Below are positions 25,944-35,061 of a stretch of 64,000 nucleotides of DNA, piece after piece (within the stretch, counting starts at the first letter, position 1; each line of letters opens with the position of its first letter). The notes beneath the pieces were generated by a model. That model was given only the letters and a program-made list of their open reading frames with translations, did no database searches and was not told where the DNA came from. The position numbers and the translations under genes are program-made. Origin of the DNA: Oscillospiraceae bacterium (GTDB lineage: Bacteria; Bacillota; Clostridia; Oscillospirales; Oscillospiraceae); NCBI GenBank assembly GCA_030625685.1, contig DAOUQJ010000009.1, forward strand, positions 59,423 to 123,422, read 5' to 3'.

Positions 25944-26433
25944 CACATACACCTCGTCTTTCTTCCATTCTCAACTTAATATCTTCAATAATTTCTCTTG
26001 GTAACACATCTTCTAAGTTTGCATTATATCTGGCTAACTCTTTCACCACAGTTGAACTTAGATAACTATATTTGGGGCTACACGGTAAAAAGACCGTGTC
26101 CAATTCTTTATTTAATTGACTATTTACCATCGCCATTTGCACTTCAGCTTCAAAATCTGAAACGGCACGCAATCCTTTCACCAGCACCTGTGCATTTTTA
26201 ATTTTCGCATAATCAGATACTAATCCAGAATATGTATCAACTTCTACATTGTCCATTTGAATAGAGCGTCTTAAAAAATCTAAACGTTCTTCAGGTGAAA
26301 ACATTCCCGTTTTTCTAGAGTTAACCATCACACATACAATCACTTTGTCAAATGCCTTTGACGCACGTTTGATAATATTCAAATGACCCAACGTCACAGG
26401 ATCAAAACTTCCTGGATATATAGCTATTTTCAT
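25930..26433 (-). CDS. coaD: Pantetheine-phosphate adenylyltransferase CoaD
   Basis: CoaD joins ATP and 4'-phosphopantetheine to give dephospho-CoA, the next-to-last step of coenzyme A synthesis. The 167 residues begin MKIAIYPGSFDPVTLGHLNI, containing the nucleotidyltransferase HxGH-type motif (TLGH). They continue with VLVKGLRAVSDFEAEVQMA and the ISSTxVRE-like YLSSTVVKELARY near residue 125. The start at ATG 26433 has AAGGAG eight bases upstream. It follows rsmD by 33 bases; rsmD-coaD is a conserved pair. Confidence 0.97.
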   Translation of the reverse strand: MKIAIYPGSFDPVTLGHLNIIKRASKAFDKVIVCVMVNSRKTGMFSPEERLDFLRRSIQMDNVEVDTYSGLVSDYAKIKNAQVLVKGLRAVSDFEAEVQMAMVNSQLNKELDTVFLPCSPKYSYLSSTVVKELARYNANLEDVLPREIIEDIKLRMEERRGVCDDKS

Positions 26434-26466
26434 TTGGTCTACTCCTTGCACCGTCACTCACATATC

Positions 26467-27012
26467 TTACGCCTGGCGACGATACAAAGCAACTGAAATT
26501 TTCCCATATTTGTATTCTTTTTGTAGCACATAGGGTTCTGGCACAGTTGGCCAAACAAATTCGGCCTCATTTTCACAGACAATTATACCATTTTCAGTCA
26601 CTTTGTCAATGCTTGTAATTGTTTGTAAAGCGTTTTTGAGTATCCCTCCGTGATATGGCGGATCCAAAAATATTACATCATATTTTTCTTTATTTCTCGT
26701 CAAATATGCCAGATAGTCTGATTGAATCACTGTACTTACTTCTTTCATATTTGTATACTGCAAATTGGCTTCTACCATTTGGATCGCTTCACGACGCATA
26801 TCTACAAAATCACAATGTGCTGCTCCTCGAGAAAGAGCTTCAATGCCCATTTGCCCAGTACCTGCAAACAAATCAAGTATTCTTCTTGCTTCAATTTCAA
26901 ACTGAATACTGCTAAATATCGCCTCTTTGACCCTATCTGTCGTTGGTCGAATATCAGAACCCTTCAATTCTTTCAGACGCTTACCTCGCGCACTTCCCGT
27001 GATTACTCTCAC
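26467..27012 (-). CDS. rsmD: 16S rRNA (guanine-966-N2) methyltransferase RsmD
   Basis: RsmD methylates G966 of 16S rRNA. The 181-residue Rossmann methyltransferase begins with RVITGSARGKRL and has RPTTDRVKEAIFSSI, the SAM loop DLFAGTGQMGIEALSRGA near residue 48, and the catalytic DPPYHGG near 117. The start is GTG 27012; GGAGG is supplied by the last codons of uvrC, whose stop lies three bases upstream, so the genes are translationally coupled. Confidence 0.95.
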   Translation of the reverse strand: MRVITGSARGKRLKELKGSDIRPTTDRVKEAIFSSIQFEIEARRILDLFAGTGQMGIEALSRGAAHCDFVDMRREAIQMVEANLQYTNMKEVSTVIQSDYLAYLTRNKEKYDVIFLDPPYHGGILKNALQTITSIDKVTENGIIVCENEAEFVWPTVPEPYVLQKEYKYGKISVALYRRQA

Positions 27013-27014
27013 AT

Positions 27015-28838
27015 TTATTCCTCCATTTTATGAAGTTGCTGATACAACTTTTGCGCTACTTCACTTGGCAAAACATTGCCGAGCTCTTCTAATGAAGCAA
27101 GCTGTATCCCTTTCATCGTTTTAAACACTTTGAGTAGTTTTTTTCTTCTGGTTGGCCCAATCCCTTCAATTTCTTCCAATGATGAACCATAACTACTTTT
27201 GCTGCGTTGTTTTCTATGAAATTCAATTGCAGCATTGTGTGTAACTTCTTGCATTTGTCCAATCATTGCAAAAAGTGTCGGATTCGTCTGTAATCCCAAT
27301 TCTTCACCTTCTGCATTGACAATGCCTCTCGTTTTATGCCGATTGTCTTTTACCATCCCAAAGACTGGAATAGTAAGTGCAAGCGTTTGCATCACTTTTT
27401 GAGCAACGCGCGTATGTTCCTTTCCACCATCAACCAAAACAAGATCTGGCAGCTCTCCAAAATCACTATCATTTTGCCGCTTTTTATCAAAACGTCTCAT
27501 TAACACTTGTTCTATCGCTGCATAATCATTCGCCTTGTCCATATCTCTAAGTTTATAATGACGAAACAATCTTTTATGTACCTGTCCATTAATAAATACC
27601 GCCATACTACCAACTATATCACTTGACCCTGTATTAGAAATATCATATGCTTCTATCCTTTTAGGTGGATACTCTAGCCCCAACATATCAGCAAGCAACT
27701 CGAGTGATTTGGTTCTTTTTTCTTCTTTTGTTGTCACTCTGATACATTCTTCCCTTGCATTTCTCTCCGCGAGTTTCAATAGCTTAAGCTTTTCTCCACG
27801 CTGTGGCACGTGAATCTCAACTCTCCTATCCACTTTTTCTGAAAAGAGTCTCGCCAAAGAACTCATGTCTTCCACCTCCATTGGAATCAGTATCTGACTC
27901 GGTGGCATTCTTTTTTCAGTATAATACTGTGTCAAAAATGCTTCTATTGTATTGCGCTCAGATTCCACCTGATCTCGAAGCAACGTGGTATCTTTGTCTA
28001 CTAGCTCACCCTTTTGATAATGCAAAATCGAAAACACAATTCGAACTTCATCAGAATATACTCCCACAATATCAACATCTGTCCTGCGACCTGTCATTAC
28101 TTTCTGATGTTTCCCCAAATGTTCGATGGCTTTCAATCTATCTCGAATAATGGATGCTTTTTCAAATTCCAACCGCTCAGCTAAGTTATTCATCTCTTTG
28201 GTCAAATTCGCTTCTACTTCGCTAAATTTCCCCTCTAATAACTGAACCGCCTGTCCAACAGCTTCTGCATGCTGTTTTTGACTGACATCTATTTTACAAT
28301 ATGCATCACATTTAGCTAGATGATAATTTAAGCAAGGTCTCCCCTTGCTAACATCTCTTGGAAACACGCGACGGCAACTCGGTAATTTGAGGGCAGTTTG
28401 CAATGCATCTATAATATCCTGACTGTGTCTTCGACTTCCAAAAGGTCCAAAATATCGCGCACCATCTTGGTCGATTTTAGATGCCAATTTAAAATTTGGA
28501 TATTTCGCATTGATATTCACATGAATGTACGGATACCCTTTTCCGTCTTTCAACAAAACATTATAACGGGGTTGATGTTGTTTTATCAGGGCACATTCTA
28601 AGACCAACGCTTCAAATTCAGAATCAGAAACGATAATCTCAAAATCATCTACTTGCGATACCATAGCACGTGTTTTTTCTGTATGATTAGCCGCATCCTG
28701 AAAATACTGCGTAACACGATTGCGTAACGCTTTTGCCTTGCCAACGTATATCACTTCACCTTGTTCATTTTTCATTAAATAAACTCCAGGCACATAAGGC
28801 AAAGCACGTGATTTTTGTTTCAGCTCTTCTATTGTCAT
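27015..28838 (-). CDS. uvrC: Excinuclease ABC subunit C
   Basis: UvrC makes both incisions around bulky DNA lesions marked by UvrAB. The 607 residues show the GIY-YIG nuclease at the N-terminus (PGVYLMKNEQGEVIYVGKAK), a Cys cluster near residues 160-185 (CRRVFP, CLNYHLAKCDAYC), the UVR motif around 205-240, the RNase H-like C-terminal nuclease with VLVDGGKEH, and the terminal helix-hairpin-helix (EEIEGIGPTRRKKLL). It is the usual length and intact. Confidence 0.97.
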   Translation of the reverse strand: MTIEELKQKSRALPYVPGVYLMKNEQGEVIYVGKAKALRNRVTQYFQDAANHTEKTRAMVSQVDDFEIIVSDSEFEALVLECALIKQHQPRYNVLLKDGKGYPYIHVNINAKYPNFKLASKIDQDGARYFGPFGSRRHSQDIIDALQTALKLPSCRRVFPRDVSKGRPCLNYHLAKCDAYCKIDVSQKQHAEAVGQAVQLLEGKFSEVEANLTKEMNNLAERLEFEKASIIRDRLKAIEHLGKHQKVMTGRRTDVDIVGVYSDEVRIVFSILHYQKGELVDKDTTLLRDQVESERNTIEAFLTQYYTEKRMPPSQILIPMEVEDMSSLARLFSEKVDRRVEIHVPQRGEKLKLLKLAERNAREECIRVTTKEEKRTKSLELLADMLGLEYPPKRIEAYDISNTGSSDIVGSMAVFINGQVHKRLFRHYKLRDMDKANDYAAIEQVLMRRFDKKRQNDSDFGELPDLVLVDGGKEHTRVAQKVMQTLALTIPVFGMVKDNRHKTRGIVNAEGEELGLQTNPTLFAMIGQMQEVTHNAAIEFHRKQRSKSSYGSSLEEIEGIGPTRRKKLLKVFKTMKGIQLASLEELGNVLPSEVAQKLYQQLHKMEE

Positions 28839-28863
28839 CTCGCTATCGCATCCTTTTAATATA

Positions 28864-28893
28864 CAAAAAAAGCACCGCTTATGCAGTGCTTTT
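28864..28893 (-). terminator. Terminator after ptsH
   Basis: A stem of about ten base pairs (AAAGCACTGC/GCGGTGCTTT, minus strand) with an ATAA loop and a seven-T tail, ten bases after the ptsH stop codon. It separates ptsH from uvrC. Confidence 0.85.
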
Positions 28894-28903
28894 AGCTGTT
28901 ACA

Positions 28904-29167
28904 TTAGTCTCCAAAATTCGAGCTAATCAGCTCTACCAAAGCATCTACCGCTTCTTTTTCATCAGGACCATCAGCAATCAATTCAATATGTGTGCCTTTG
29001 ATTATGCCTAAAGAAAGCACCCCTAACAAACTTTTCGCGTTGATTCTTTGATCCTCTTTTTCCACCCAAATGGTACTTTTAAATTCATTCGCCTTCTGAA
29101 TAAAAAAAGTTGCAGGTCTTGCATGTAGACCGACTTGGTTATTCACAACTGCCTGTTTGATATACAT
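28904..29167 (-). CDS. ptsH: Phosphocarrier protein HPr
   Basis: HPr carries phosphate from enzyme I to sugar-specific IIA proteins of the phosphotransferase system and, when phosphorylated on Ser46, helps CcpA in catabolite repression. The 87 residues contain the active His in NQVGLHARPA (His about 15) and the regulatory Ser region NAKSLLGVLSLGI (Ser about 46). Having both sites marks it as HPr rather than Crh. AGGCGAC precedes the ATG. Enzyme I (ptsI) is not adjacent; the gene is monocistronic. Confidence 0.96.
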   Translation of the reverse strand: MYIKQAVVNNQVGLHARPATFFIQKANEFKSTIWVEKEDQRINAKSLLGVLSLGIIKGTHIELIADGPDEKEAVDALVELISSNFGD

Positions 29168-29271
29168 AAAAGTCGCCTCCCAATAATCATTCCCTTAATC
29201 TCTATATAAAGAATACCAAATTTCTCGATTTCCGTCAATGCCCTTTGTTCTCAAAGCTAAATTATAAACTA

Positions 29272-31641
29272 TCACTTCATTTCAACTACAGTAACACCAT
29301 CTTCCCCCTCACCAAAACGCCCTAAGCGAAAAGACTTAACATGTTTATGTCTTTTTAGTGTTAGGTGAACTGCTTTACGCACAGCGCCAGTTCCCTTCCC
29401 ATGAATAACTGTCACACTGTTTAAGTTACCCATCATCGCTTGATCAATGAAACGATTGAGTGTCATTTCTGCCTCGTCTGTTGTCATACCTCGCAAATCC
29501 AACTCCGAGGACGTCGGCACATTGCGCAGCTGTCGTTGCGCTTGTTTTCGCACTTGCACTTCTTTTTTGACCACTTGCTTTTCCACAACGCGGACTTCTT
29601 CTTGTTTTGCAGAAACCCTCATAATGCCTGCTTGTAGCTGTAGTGTTCCATCTTTATTAACTGATAGCACCGTTGCCTGTTTTCCAAATTTTAATAACTC
29701 GACTACATCTCCATCTACAGCCAGGCGCATCATTGGTCTGTCTTCCACTTCAAACTTTGAAGCAAAAGCATCATCCGCATCGTTGAGTTTCTTTCTTAAG
29801 CTAGCCCTTCGTTCATTGTCATTTTGCGTTGCATTTCTTTTCGCTTGTTTGCGCATTTCTTTCAGCTCTTTGAATGTCTCATCTGATACCCGTCTAGCTT
29901 CCTCAATAATTTCTTGCGCTTCTCTACGCGCCTTTTCCGTCACCTTTTCTCTCTCAATTTGCATTTCTTCACGAAAACGCGTCGCGCGATTTTTTTCATT
30001 TTCCAGTTGCACACGCAACAAACGGGCTGTATGTGTCTCATGCTCCATATTTTGACGTTCCACATTCAGCTGACTAATCACATCTTCAAAGTCAACATTT
30101 TCTTTATCCATCCGTTCAGAAGCACTTTGTATCATTTCCTCAGATAATCCAAGGCGTTTTGCTATGGCAAATGCATTTGATTTACCCGGAACTCCTATCA
30201 ACAATCGATAAGTCGGTGCCAAAGTTTCAACGTCAAATTCGCAAGAAGCATTCTTTACGCCAACTGTACTCATCGCATATACTTTCAGTTCTGCATAATG
30301 TGTAGTAGCCAAAATCAAAGCACCAACACTTCTTACCTTTTCAATAATGGAAACGGCAAGCGCAGCACCTTCAACGGGATCGGTACCGGCTCCTAGCTCA
30401 TCAAATAAAACCAAGGCTCTATCATCTATATGCTCTAAAATAGCAACAATATTAGTCATATGAGAAGAAAATGTAGAAAGAGACTGTGCAATGGATTGTT
30501 CGTCTCCAATATCAGCTAACACCTGAGAACGAACTGCAACCAAACTTCCATCCTCAACCGGAATATGTAATCCACACTGCGTCATCAGGGTAAGTAAACC
30601 AATTGTCTTTAGTGTGACCGTTTTACCGCCTGTATTCGGTCCTGTCACCACTAATGTCTCAAATTCGCCCCCTAAATATAAATCATTAGCAACAGCATCT
30701 TTAGGATCAATCAAAGGATGTTTTGCTTTTTTCAAATACATCTCATTTTCAGTTAATGAAGGCTCTTTGCCTTTCATTGATATTGATAATTTTCCTTTTG
30801 CAAAGATGACATCTAGTATCACCAACAATTCATAGTTTTTTTCTATTTCACTTCTATTTTCAGCAACTTGCGCGGAAAGTTCGCTTAAAATACGTTCAAT
30901 TTCATGTTCTTCATTTGCATATAATTCTCGCAATTCGTTGTTTGCTTTCACGACAGACATCGGCTCCACAAAAAATGTTGAACCAGAACCTGACACATCA
31001 TGTACCAATCCAGGAATCTCATTTTTATGTTCTGATTTCACAGGAACAACGAACCTTCCCGAACGCATGGTTATAATCGTTTCTTGCAGAAACTTAGCCT
31101 GAGAAGAAGCCAATAATTTGTTAAGTAAGTCACGCACTTTGCCAGAAGTCGCTCGAATATGTCGACGAATTGACGCAAGTTCAGGACTCGCTGAATCAGC
31201 GATTTCATCCTCACCAACAATGGCATTTGAAATCGCTTCCTCTAACAATCTATTCACAGTGAGCGAGCGAAACCACTGGTCAATCACAGTGTGTTTCGCT
31301 TCACCTTGTCCATATTCTTTGGCTTGTCTGGCAGAACGCAAAACAGCTCCTATCGATAGTAATTCTTTCGGATTGAGTACACCTCCCATATCAGCTCTTT
31401 GCAAAGAATCAGCTATAAATCTCACACCAGAAAATGAAGGTGTTCCTTGCAAAATAATATACTCAACTGCCGCAGAAGTCTCCTCTTGATGTCTTGCTAC
31501 TCTCTCAAGTTCTGAGAAAGGTCTCAAGGCCACAGCACGCTGTTTTCCTTCATCTGTCACCGCATGCATTTTTAACATTTCTAGTATTTTTGGCAACTCT
31601 AATGTATGTATCGATTTTTCAATTAAGTTGGTTAGCAACAA
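29272..31641 (-). CDS. mutS2: Endonuclease MutS2
   Basis: MutS2 is a MutS-like ATPase with a C-terminal Smr nuclease, associated with suppression of recombination and with rescue of collided ribosomes in Firmicutes. About 789 residues. The clamp/lever regions are followed by Walker A VTGPNTGGKTVTLK near residue 330, ALVLFDELGAGTDPVEGAAL (Walker B and signature) near 410, a long charged helix around 515-640, and the Smr domain with LDLRGM and VIHGKGTGAVRKAV at the end. The start is likely TTG 31641 or 31638, both correctly spaced from AAGGAG; a TTG at 31659 lies before that site. Confidence 0.95.
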   Translation of the reverse strand: MLLTNLIEKSIHTLELPKILEMLKMHAVTDEGKQRAVALRPFSELERVARHQEETSAAVEYIILQGTPSFSGVRFIADSLQRADMGGVLNPKELLSIGAVLRSARQAKEYGQGEAKHTVIDQWFRSLTVNRLLEEAISNAIVGEDEIADSASPELASIRRHIRATSGKVRDLLNKLLASSQAKFLQETIITMRSGRFVVPVKSEHKNEIPGLVHDVSGSGSTFFVEPMSVVKANNELRELYANEEHEIERILSELSAQVAENRSEIEKNYELLVILDVIFAKGKLSISMKGKEPSLTENEMYLKKAKHPLIDPKDAVANDLYLGGEFETLVVTGPNTGGKTVTLKTIGLLTLMTQCGLHIPVEDGSLVAVRSQVLADIGDEQSIAQSLSTFSSHMTNIVAILEHIDDRALVLFDELGAGTDPVEGAALAVSIIEKVRSVGALILATTHYAELKVYAMSTVGVKNASCEFDVETLAPTYRLLIGVPGKSNAFAIAKRLGLSEEMIQSASERMDKENVDFEDVISQLNVERQNMEHETHTARLLRVQLENEKNRATRFREEMQIEREKVTEKARREAQEIIEEARRVSDETFKELKEMRKQAKRNATQNDNERRASLRKKLNDADDAFASKFEVEDRPMMRLAVDGDVVELLKFGKQATVLSVNKDGTLQLQAGIMRVSAKQEEVRVVEKQVVKKEVQVRKQAQRQLRNVPTSSELDLRGMTTDEAEMTLNRFIDQAMMGNLNSVTVIHGKGTGAVRKAVHLTLKRHKHVKSFRLGRFGEGEDGVTVVEMK

Positions 31642-31670
31642 TAGCCTCTCCTTGCACAAATAGTAATAAT

Positions 31671-32435
31671 CTAAATTTCAGTTGAAATCAATGTCATTTG
31701 TTTATAAAAATCCAATGTACGAAAGCCTCTTTCTAGTTGAGTCATAAGAAATGCTTCACTAACATTGGCTAGCTTCTCCATATCATAATCGTTCAAACGA
31801 AAAGAAAATAGTTTTTTAGAATCACCCCATGCAATAAATTGCATGGCTTTTAGCGCCTCTTCCGTAAGCGGCATCGAAATGCCTTCACCCATTTTCTCTC
31901 TACATTTCGCACAGTGCACCTCTCCTTCTCTCAAATGAAGACAGGGATCTACCGGTCTTTCATTATGACATATGGAGCACTGCTGCAATTGTGGCTCATA
32001 ACCCAAAAGACACATAAGAGAGACCTCAAAGGCAGCCTTTACTTGTACTGAAGGTTTTTTCAAATAATCCAAAGCATATAAGGCATTTAAAATAAGTGAA
32101 AGCAATTCAGGTTGCGGAAGCCCTTCTTGTGCCACAGCCTCCACAACCTCTGCAAAATATGATGCCAACGATAAATTTACCACATCATGTCTCAATCCCA
32201 AGAACTGTTCAATTGTCAAGCCTTCCTTCAAGGAAAACCTGTCCTGTCTTTCCAATAACGTCATATCTGAATAAACAAGAAGTTGCGCTATGCTCATAAG
32301 TTTACTATTTTTCCGCCGACATGCGGATGCCTTTAGCGTCATCTTTCCATGTTCTTTCGTTAACACGGTTAAAATTTTATCCGCTTCTTTATAGTTCGTC
32401 TGCCTAAGGACAAGCCCCTGCGTTTTTAGATACAT
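31671..32435 (-). CDS. recO: DNA repair protein RecO
   Basis: RecO anneals DNA strands and, with RecR, loads RecA on SSB-coated DNA. The 254-residue protein has the N-terminal OB fold (TQGLVLRQTNYKEADKILTV), a helical middle, and a four-Cys zinc site (CSICH around residue 152 and CAKC around 175). The ATG follows AAAGGGG. It is 14 bases after yqzL and 29 bases before mutS2, within the era-yqzL-recO-mutS2 run. Confidence 0.94.
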   Translation of the reverse strand: MYLKTQGLVLRQTNYKEADKILTVLTKEHGKMTLKASACRRKNSKLMSIAQLLVYSDMTLLERQDRFSLKEGLTIEQFLGLRHDVVNLSLASYFAEVVEAVAQEGLPQPELLSLILNALYALDYLKKPSVQVKAAFEVSLMCLLGYEPQLQQCSICHNERPVDPCLHLREGEVHCAKCREKMGEGISMPLTEEALKAMQFIAWGDSKKLFSFRLNDYDMEKLANVSEAFLMTQLERGFRTLDFYKQMTLISTEI

Positions 32436-32449
32436 AGTATCCCCTTTGT

Positions 32450-32572
32450 TTATACGACACGTTTTCTTTCCTTTTTATCTTGTTCCATTCTTTGTTTTTC
32501 TTTGCTATACCAGGAATAACACACTGGATGACCTGTTTTACAAAACAGTTCCCATGCAGATTGCTTACTCAT
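32450..32572 (-). CDS. yqzL: YqzL-like small protein (40 residues)
   Basis: A 40-codon frame runs from ATG 32572, preceded by AAAAAGGAG with a nine-base spacer, to TAA 32450-32452. The N-terminal half (WELFCKTGHPVCYSWYS) fits the YqzL pattern of W-x-LF-x-x-TG followed by an aromatic segment, and the rest is a Lys/Arg/Glu-rich tail. YqzL lies between era and recO in B. subtilis, exactly as here. Its function is unknown. The presence of two Cys (residues 11 and 18) is a detail worth comparing. The gene is short enough that automatic callers may miss it. Confidence 0.8.
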   Translation of the reverse strand: MSKQSAWELFCKTGHPVCYSWYSKEKQRMEQDKKERKRVV

Positions 32573-32644
32573 TGCAAACACTCCTTTTTATTACACTATA
32601 CTATCAGTGTAACAACTCCAATGCATTTTATACTACAAAGAAAA

Positions 32645-33538
32645 TCATTCATCGTGATATCCGAAATTTCGAATTAAATAAGGGTTGTCTCGCCATTTTT
32701 CTTTGACTTTTACCCAAGTTTCCAAATACACTTTAGTGCCCATAAAACGCTCTACATCTTCTCTAGCATATGTGGAAATCTTCTTAAGCATCGCGCCTTG
32801 TTTTCCAATGATAATCCCCTTATGTGAATTTCGTTCACAATAAATAGTTACATGCAAATCTATAATACCCGATTCACGTTCTGAAAACTTAGTTACTTCA
32901 ACTGCAGTGCCATGTGGAATTTCCTTATCAAGCAATAACAAGAGCTTTTCACGCACAATTTCAGCACAAATATGGCGTTCTGGTTGGTCTGAAACCATAT
33001 CTTCTGGAAAGAGTTGTGGCCCTTCTTTTAGATAATTTGAAAGCAATTCAAGTAAATCTTCAATGCCATCCTTTTTCTTTGCTGATATTGGTAAAATAGC
33101 TTGAAATGTATGTTCTTTTGCATAAGTTTCAATCACTGCAAGCAAATCTTCTTTTGGAACAGTGTCAACTTTATTGATAACCAAAACAGCTGGAATATCC
33201 ATTTGTTGAATTCTTTGTATCAATTCTTTTTCTGGCGCACCTACATTCGGAATCGGTTCCACAAGTAGCGCAACTGCGTCCACATCTGAGACGCTTTTTT
33301 TAACTACATCCACCATATACTCTCCCAAACGAGATTTTGGTTTATGTAGTCCTGGTGTATCCATAAAAATATACTGACTGTCTTCTTGATTTAACACAGC
33401 CAAAATGCGATTTCTAGTCGTCTGAGGTTTGTTCGAAACAATTGCCACTTTTTCTCCAACCAAAGCATTGACAAGTGTTGATTTCCCTACATTCGGTCTA
33501 CCACACAATGTAATAATTCCTGTCTTCTTAATGTCCAT
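32645..33538 (-). CDS. era: GTPase Era
   Basis: Era is a ribosome-assembly GTPase that binds the 3' end of 16S rRNA. The 297 residues show G1 GRPNVGKSTLVNAL, the switch I region KPQTTRNRI, G3 DTPGLHKPKSRLGEYM, G4 NKVD and a C-terminal KH domain (IIGKQGAMLKKI near residue 238). ATG 33538 has GGAAAG upstream; a GTG three codons earlier is possible. The neighbouring ybeY also acts on 16S rRNA maturation, a commonly conserved pairing. Confidence 0.97.
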   Translation of the reverse strand: MDIKKTGIITLCGRPNVGKSTLVNALVGEKVAIVSNKPQTTRNRILAVLNQEDSQYIFMDTPGLHKPKSRLGEYMVDVVKKSVSDVDAVALLVEPIPNVGAPEKELIQRIQQMDIPAVLVINKVDTVPKEDLLAVIETYAKEHTFQAILPISAKKKDGIEDLLELLSNYLKEGPQLFPEDMVSDQPERHICAEIVREKLLLLLDKEIPHGTAVEVTKFSERESGIIDLHVTIYCERNSHKGIIIGKQGAMLKKISTYAREDVERFMGTKVYLETWVKVKEKWRDNPYLIRNFGYHDE

Positions 33539-33552
33539 ATCTGCCACTTTCC

Positions 33553-34050
33553 TTATCTCTCAATGTTCAAATGATACAAAATCGCTTCTTCGCGACCACG
33601 CATCAATGCCTTTTCCATACCTTCATCTAAGTGGTCATATCCAAGTAAATGTAAGACTGAATGTACAACCAAATAAGATAGTTCCCTAGTTTTACTATGC
33701 CCATACTCCAACGCTTGCGCTTTTACACGCTCTAAACTGATAACCATATCACCTAAAACAATTCGACCACTTGGTTCTTCCACTCCATCCATATCGGAAA
33801 GCACTTGTCCAGCAGTCAATTCAAGCATAGGAAACGACAAAACATCTGTCGGAGCATCTATTTGTCTTTGCTCTCTATTAATTATTTGTATTCCTGCGTC
33901 GTTTGTTAAAAGTACATTGACTTCACAAGCTAAATTGATACCTTCCAATTTTAAGCAACATTTTATCGCACGACGAACAATGCAATCTACAAGTTTTTTG
34001 TTGACAATATCCACTTCTGTATCAATGCTAATGCGATGACGTTTCCACAT
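33553..34050 (-). CDS. ybeY: Endoribonuclease YbeY
   Basis: YbeY is a zinc metal-dependent RNase needed for 16S rRNA 3' end processing and ribosome quality control. The 165 residues include NREQRQIDAPTDVLSFP near the middle and the metal site HSVLHLLGYDHLDEG (His-x3-His-x5-His) near residue 130. I prefer ATG 34050, eight bases after AGAGGT, over a GTG at 34059. It follows phoH with a few bases of overlap or none, and precedes era by 14 bases. Confidence 0.96.
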   Translation of the reverse strand: MWKRHRISIDTEVDIVNKKLVDCIVRRAIKCCLKLEGINLACEVNVLLTNDAGIQIINREQRQIDAPTDVLSFPMLELTAGQVLSDMDGVEEPSGRIVLGDMVISLERVKAQALEYGHSKTRELSYLVVHSVLHLLGYDHLDEGMEKALMRGREEAILYHLNIER

Positions 34051-34055
34051 TTCAT

Positions 34056-35045
34056 TCACCTCTTCTCAGTTTTCACTTTACGTTTCGGAGCAGATTTCTC
34101 TTCATCAGATTCATATGCTTTAATAATATCTTGCACGATTTTATGTCGTACAACGTCGCTATCTGTAAATTTACATATCGCGATGTCATCTACTTTCTTG
34201 AGTATTCTCATCGCTTCTTTTAAACCAGACACCTTTTCCCCCGGAAGATCAATCTGCGTAATATCCCCAGTAATGACGATTTTTGAACCAAATCCCAATC
34301 GCGTAAGAAACATTTTCATTTGTTCTTTAGAAGTATTTTGCGCCTCATCCAAAATAATAAAGGAATCATCTAATGTACGCCCTCTCATATAGGCAAGAGG
34401 CGCAACTTCAATGCTACCGCGTTCTACATATTTTGCGTAACTATCTGGTCCTAACATATCAAAAAGCGCATCATACAAAGGCCGCAAGTATGGATCAACC
34501 TTGCTTTGCAGATCACCAGGCAGAAAACCTAGTCTTTCTCCTGCTTCTACAGCTGGTCGTGTCAAAATAATGCGACTCACTTTTTTCATACGAAATGCAG
34601 TAACCGCTTTGGCAACAGCCAAATATGTTTTACCTGTACCCGCTGGTCCAACTCCAAGCGTAATCGTATGCTTATCAATAGCTTCAATATATTGCTTTTG
34701 CCCCACTGTTTTCGCTTTAATAGGCTTACCAGAAGCGGTGACAGTAACAACTCCTTTTGCCAATTCAAAAAGCTTATCTTCTGCACCATGCTCTACTAGT
34801 TCAATCAAATAACGCACATTTTGTTCTGTAATTGGCTCACCTTTTGTCGCAAGGTTGATCATTGCTTCCACAGTTTTCACAGCTTTCAGCACAGCTTCTG
34901 CCTCACCCATAATTTTAAGTTTAGCATCTCTATTGACTACCGTAACATCCAATACTTGCTCCATAATTCTCATATTTTGATCAAAAGATCCAAATACGGA
35001 AGCTGCGTCCTCCACATGTTCTATATCCATAATTTGTTCCAACAT
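34056..35045 (-). CDS. PhoH family ATPase (PhoL-like)
   Basis: A 329-residue cytoplasmic ATPase of the PhoH family. The N-terminal ~110 residues form a KH-like domain, and the ATPase core has Walker A GVGPAGTGKTYLAVA near residue 135, RPAVEAGERLGFLPGD, and Walker B SFIILDEAQNT near 235. The partnership with ybeY on the same message is nearly universal and suggests a role in RNA metabolism; biochemical data for this branch are limited. The C-terminus is Lys-rich. yqfD lies 16 bases upstream. Confidence 0.94.
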   Translation of the reverse strand: MLEQIMDIEHVEDAASVFGSFDQNMRIMEQVLDVTVVNRDAKLKIMGEAEAVLKAVKTVEAMINLATKGEPITEQNVRYLIELVEHGAEDKLFELAKGVVTVTASGKPIKAKTVGQKQYIEAIDKHTITLGVGPAGTGKTYLAVAKAVTAFRMKKVSRIILTRPAVEAGERLGFLPGDLQSKVDPYLRPLYDALFDMLGPDSYAKYVERGSIEVAPLAYMRGRTLDDSFIILDEAQNTSKEQMKMFLTRLGFGSKIVITGDITQIDLPGEKVSGLKEAMRILKKVDDIAICKFTDSDVVRHKIVQDIIKAYESDEEKSAPKRKVKTEKR

Positions 35046-35061
35046 ATGTGATTATCCCTCT

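Noticed and set aside
29447..30055. 202-codon Ser/Cys-rich antisense frame inside mutS2
   Set aside because: Composition mirrors the Glu/Lys/Arg-rich helix of MutS2 on the other strand; no independent coding signal.
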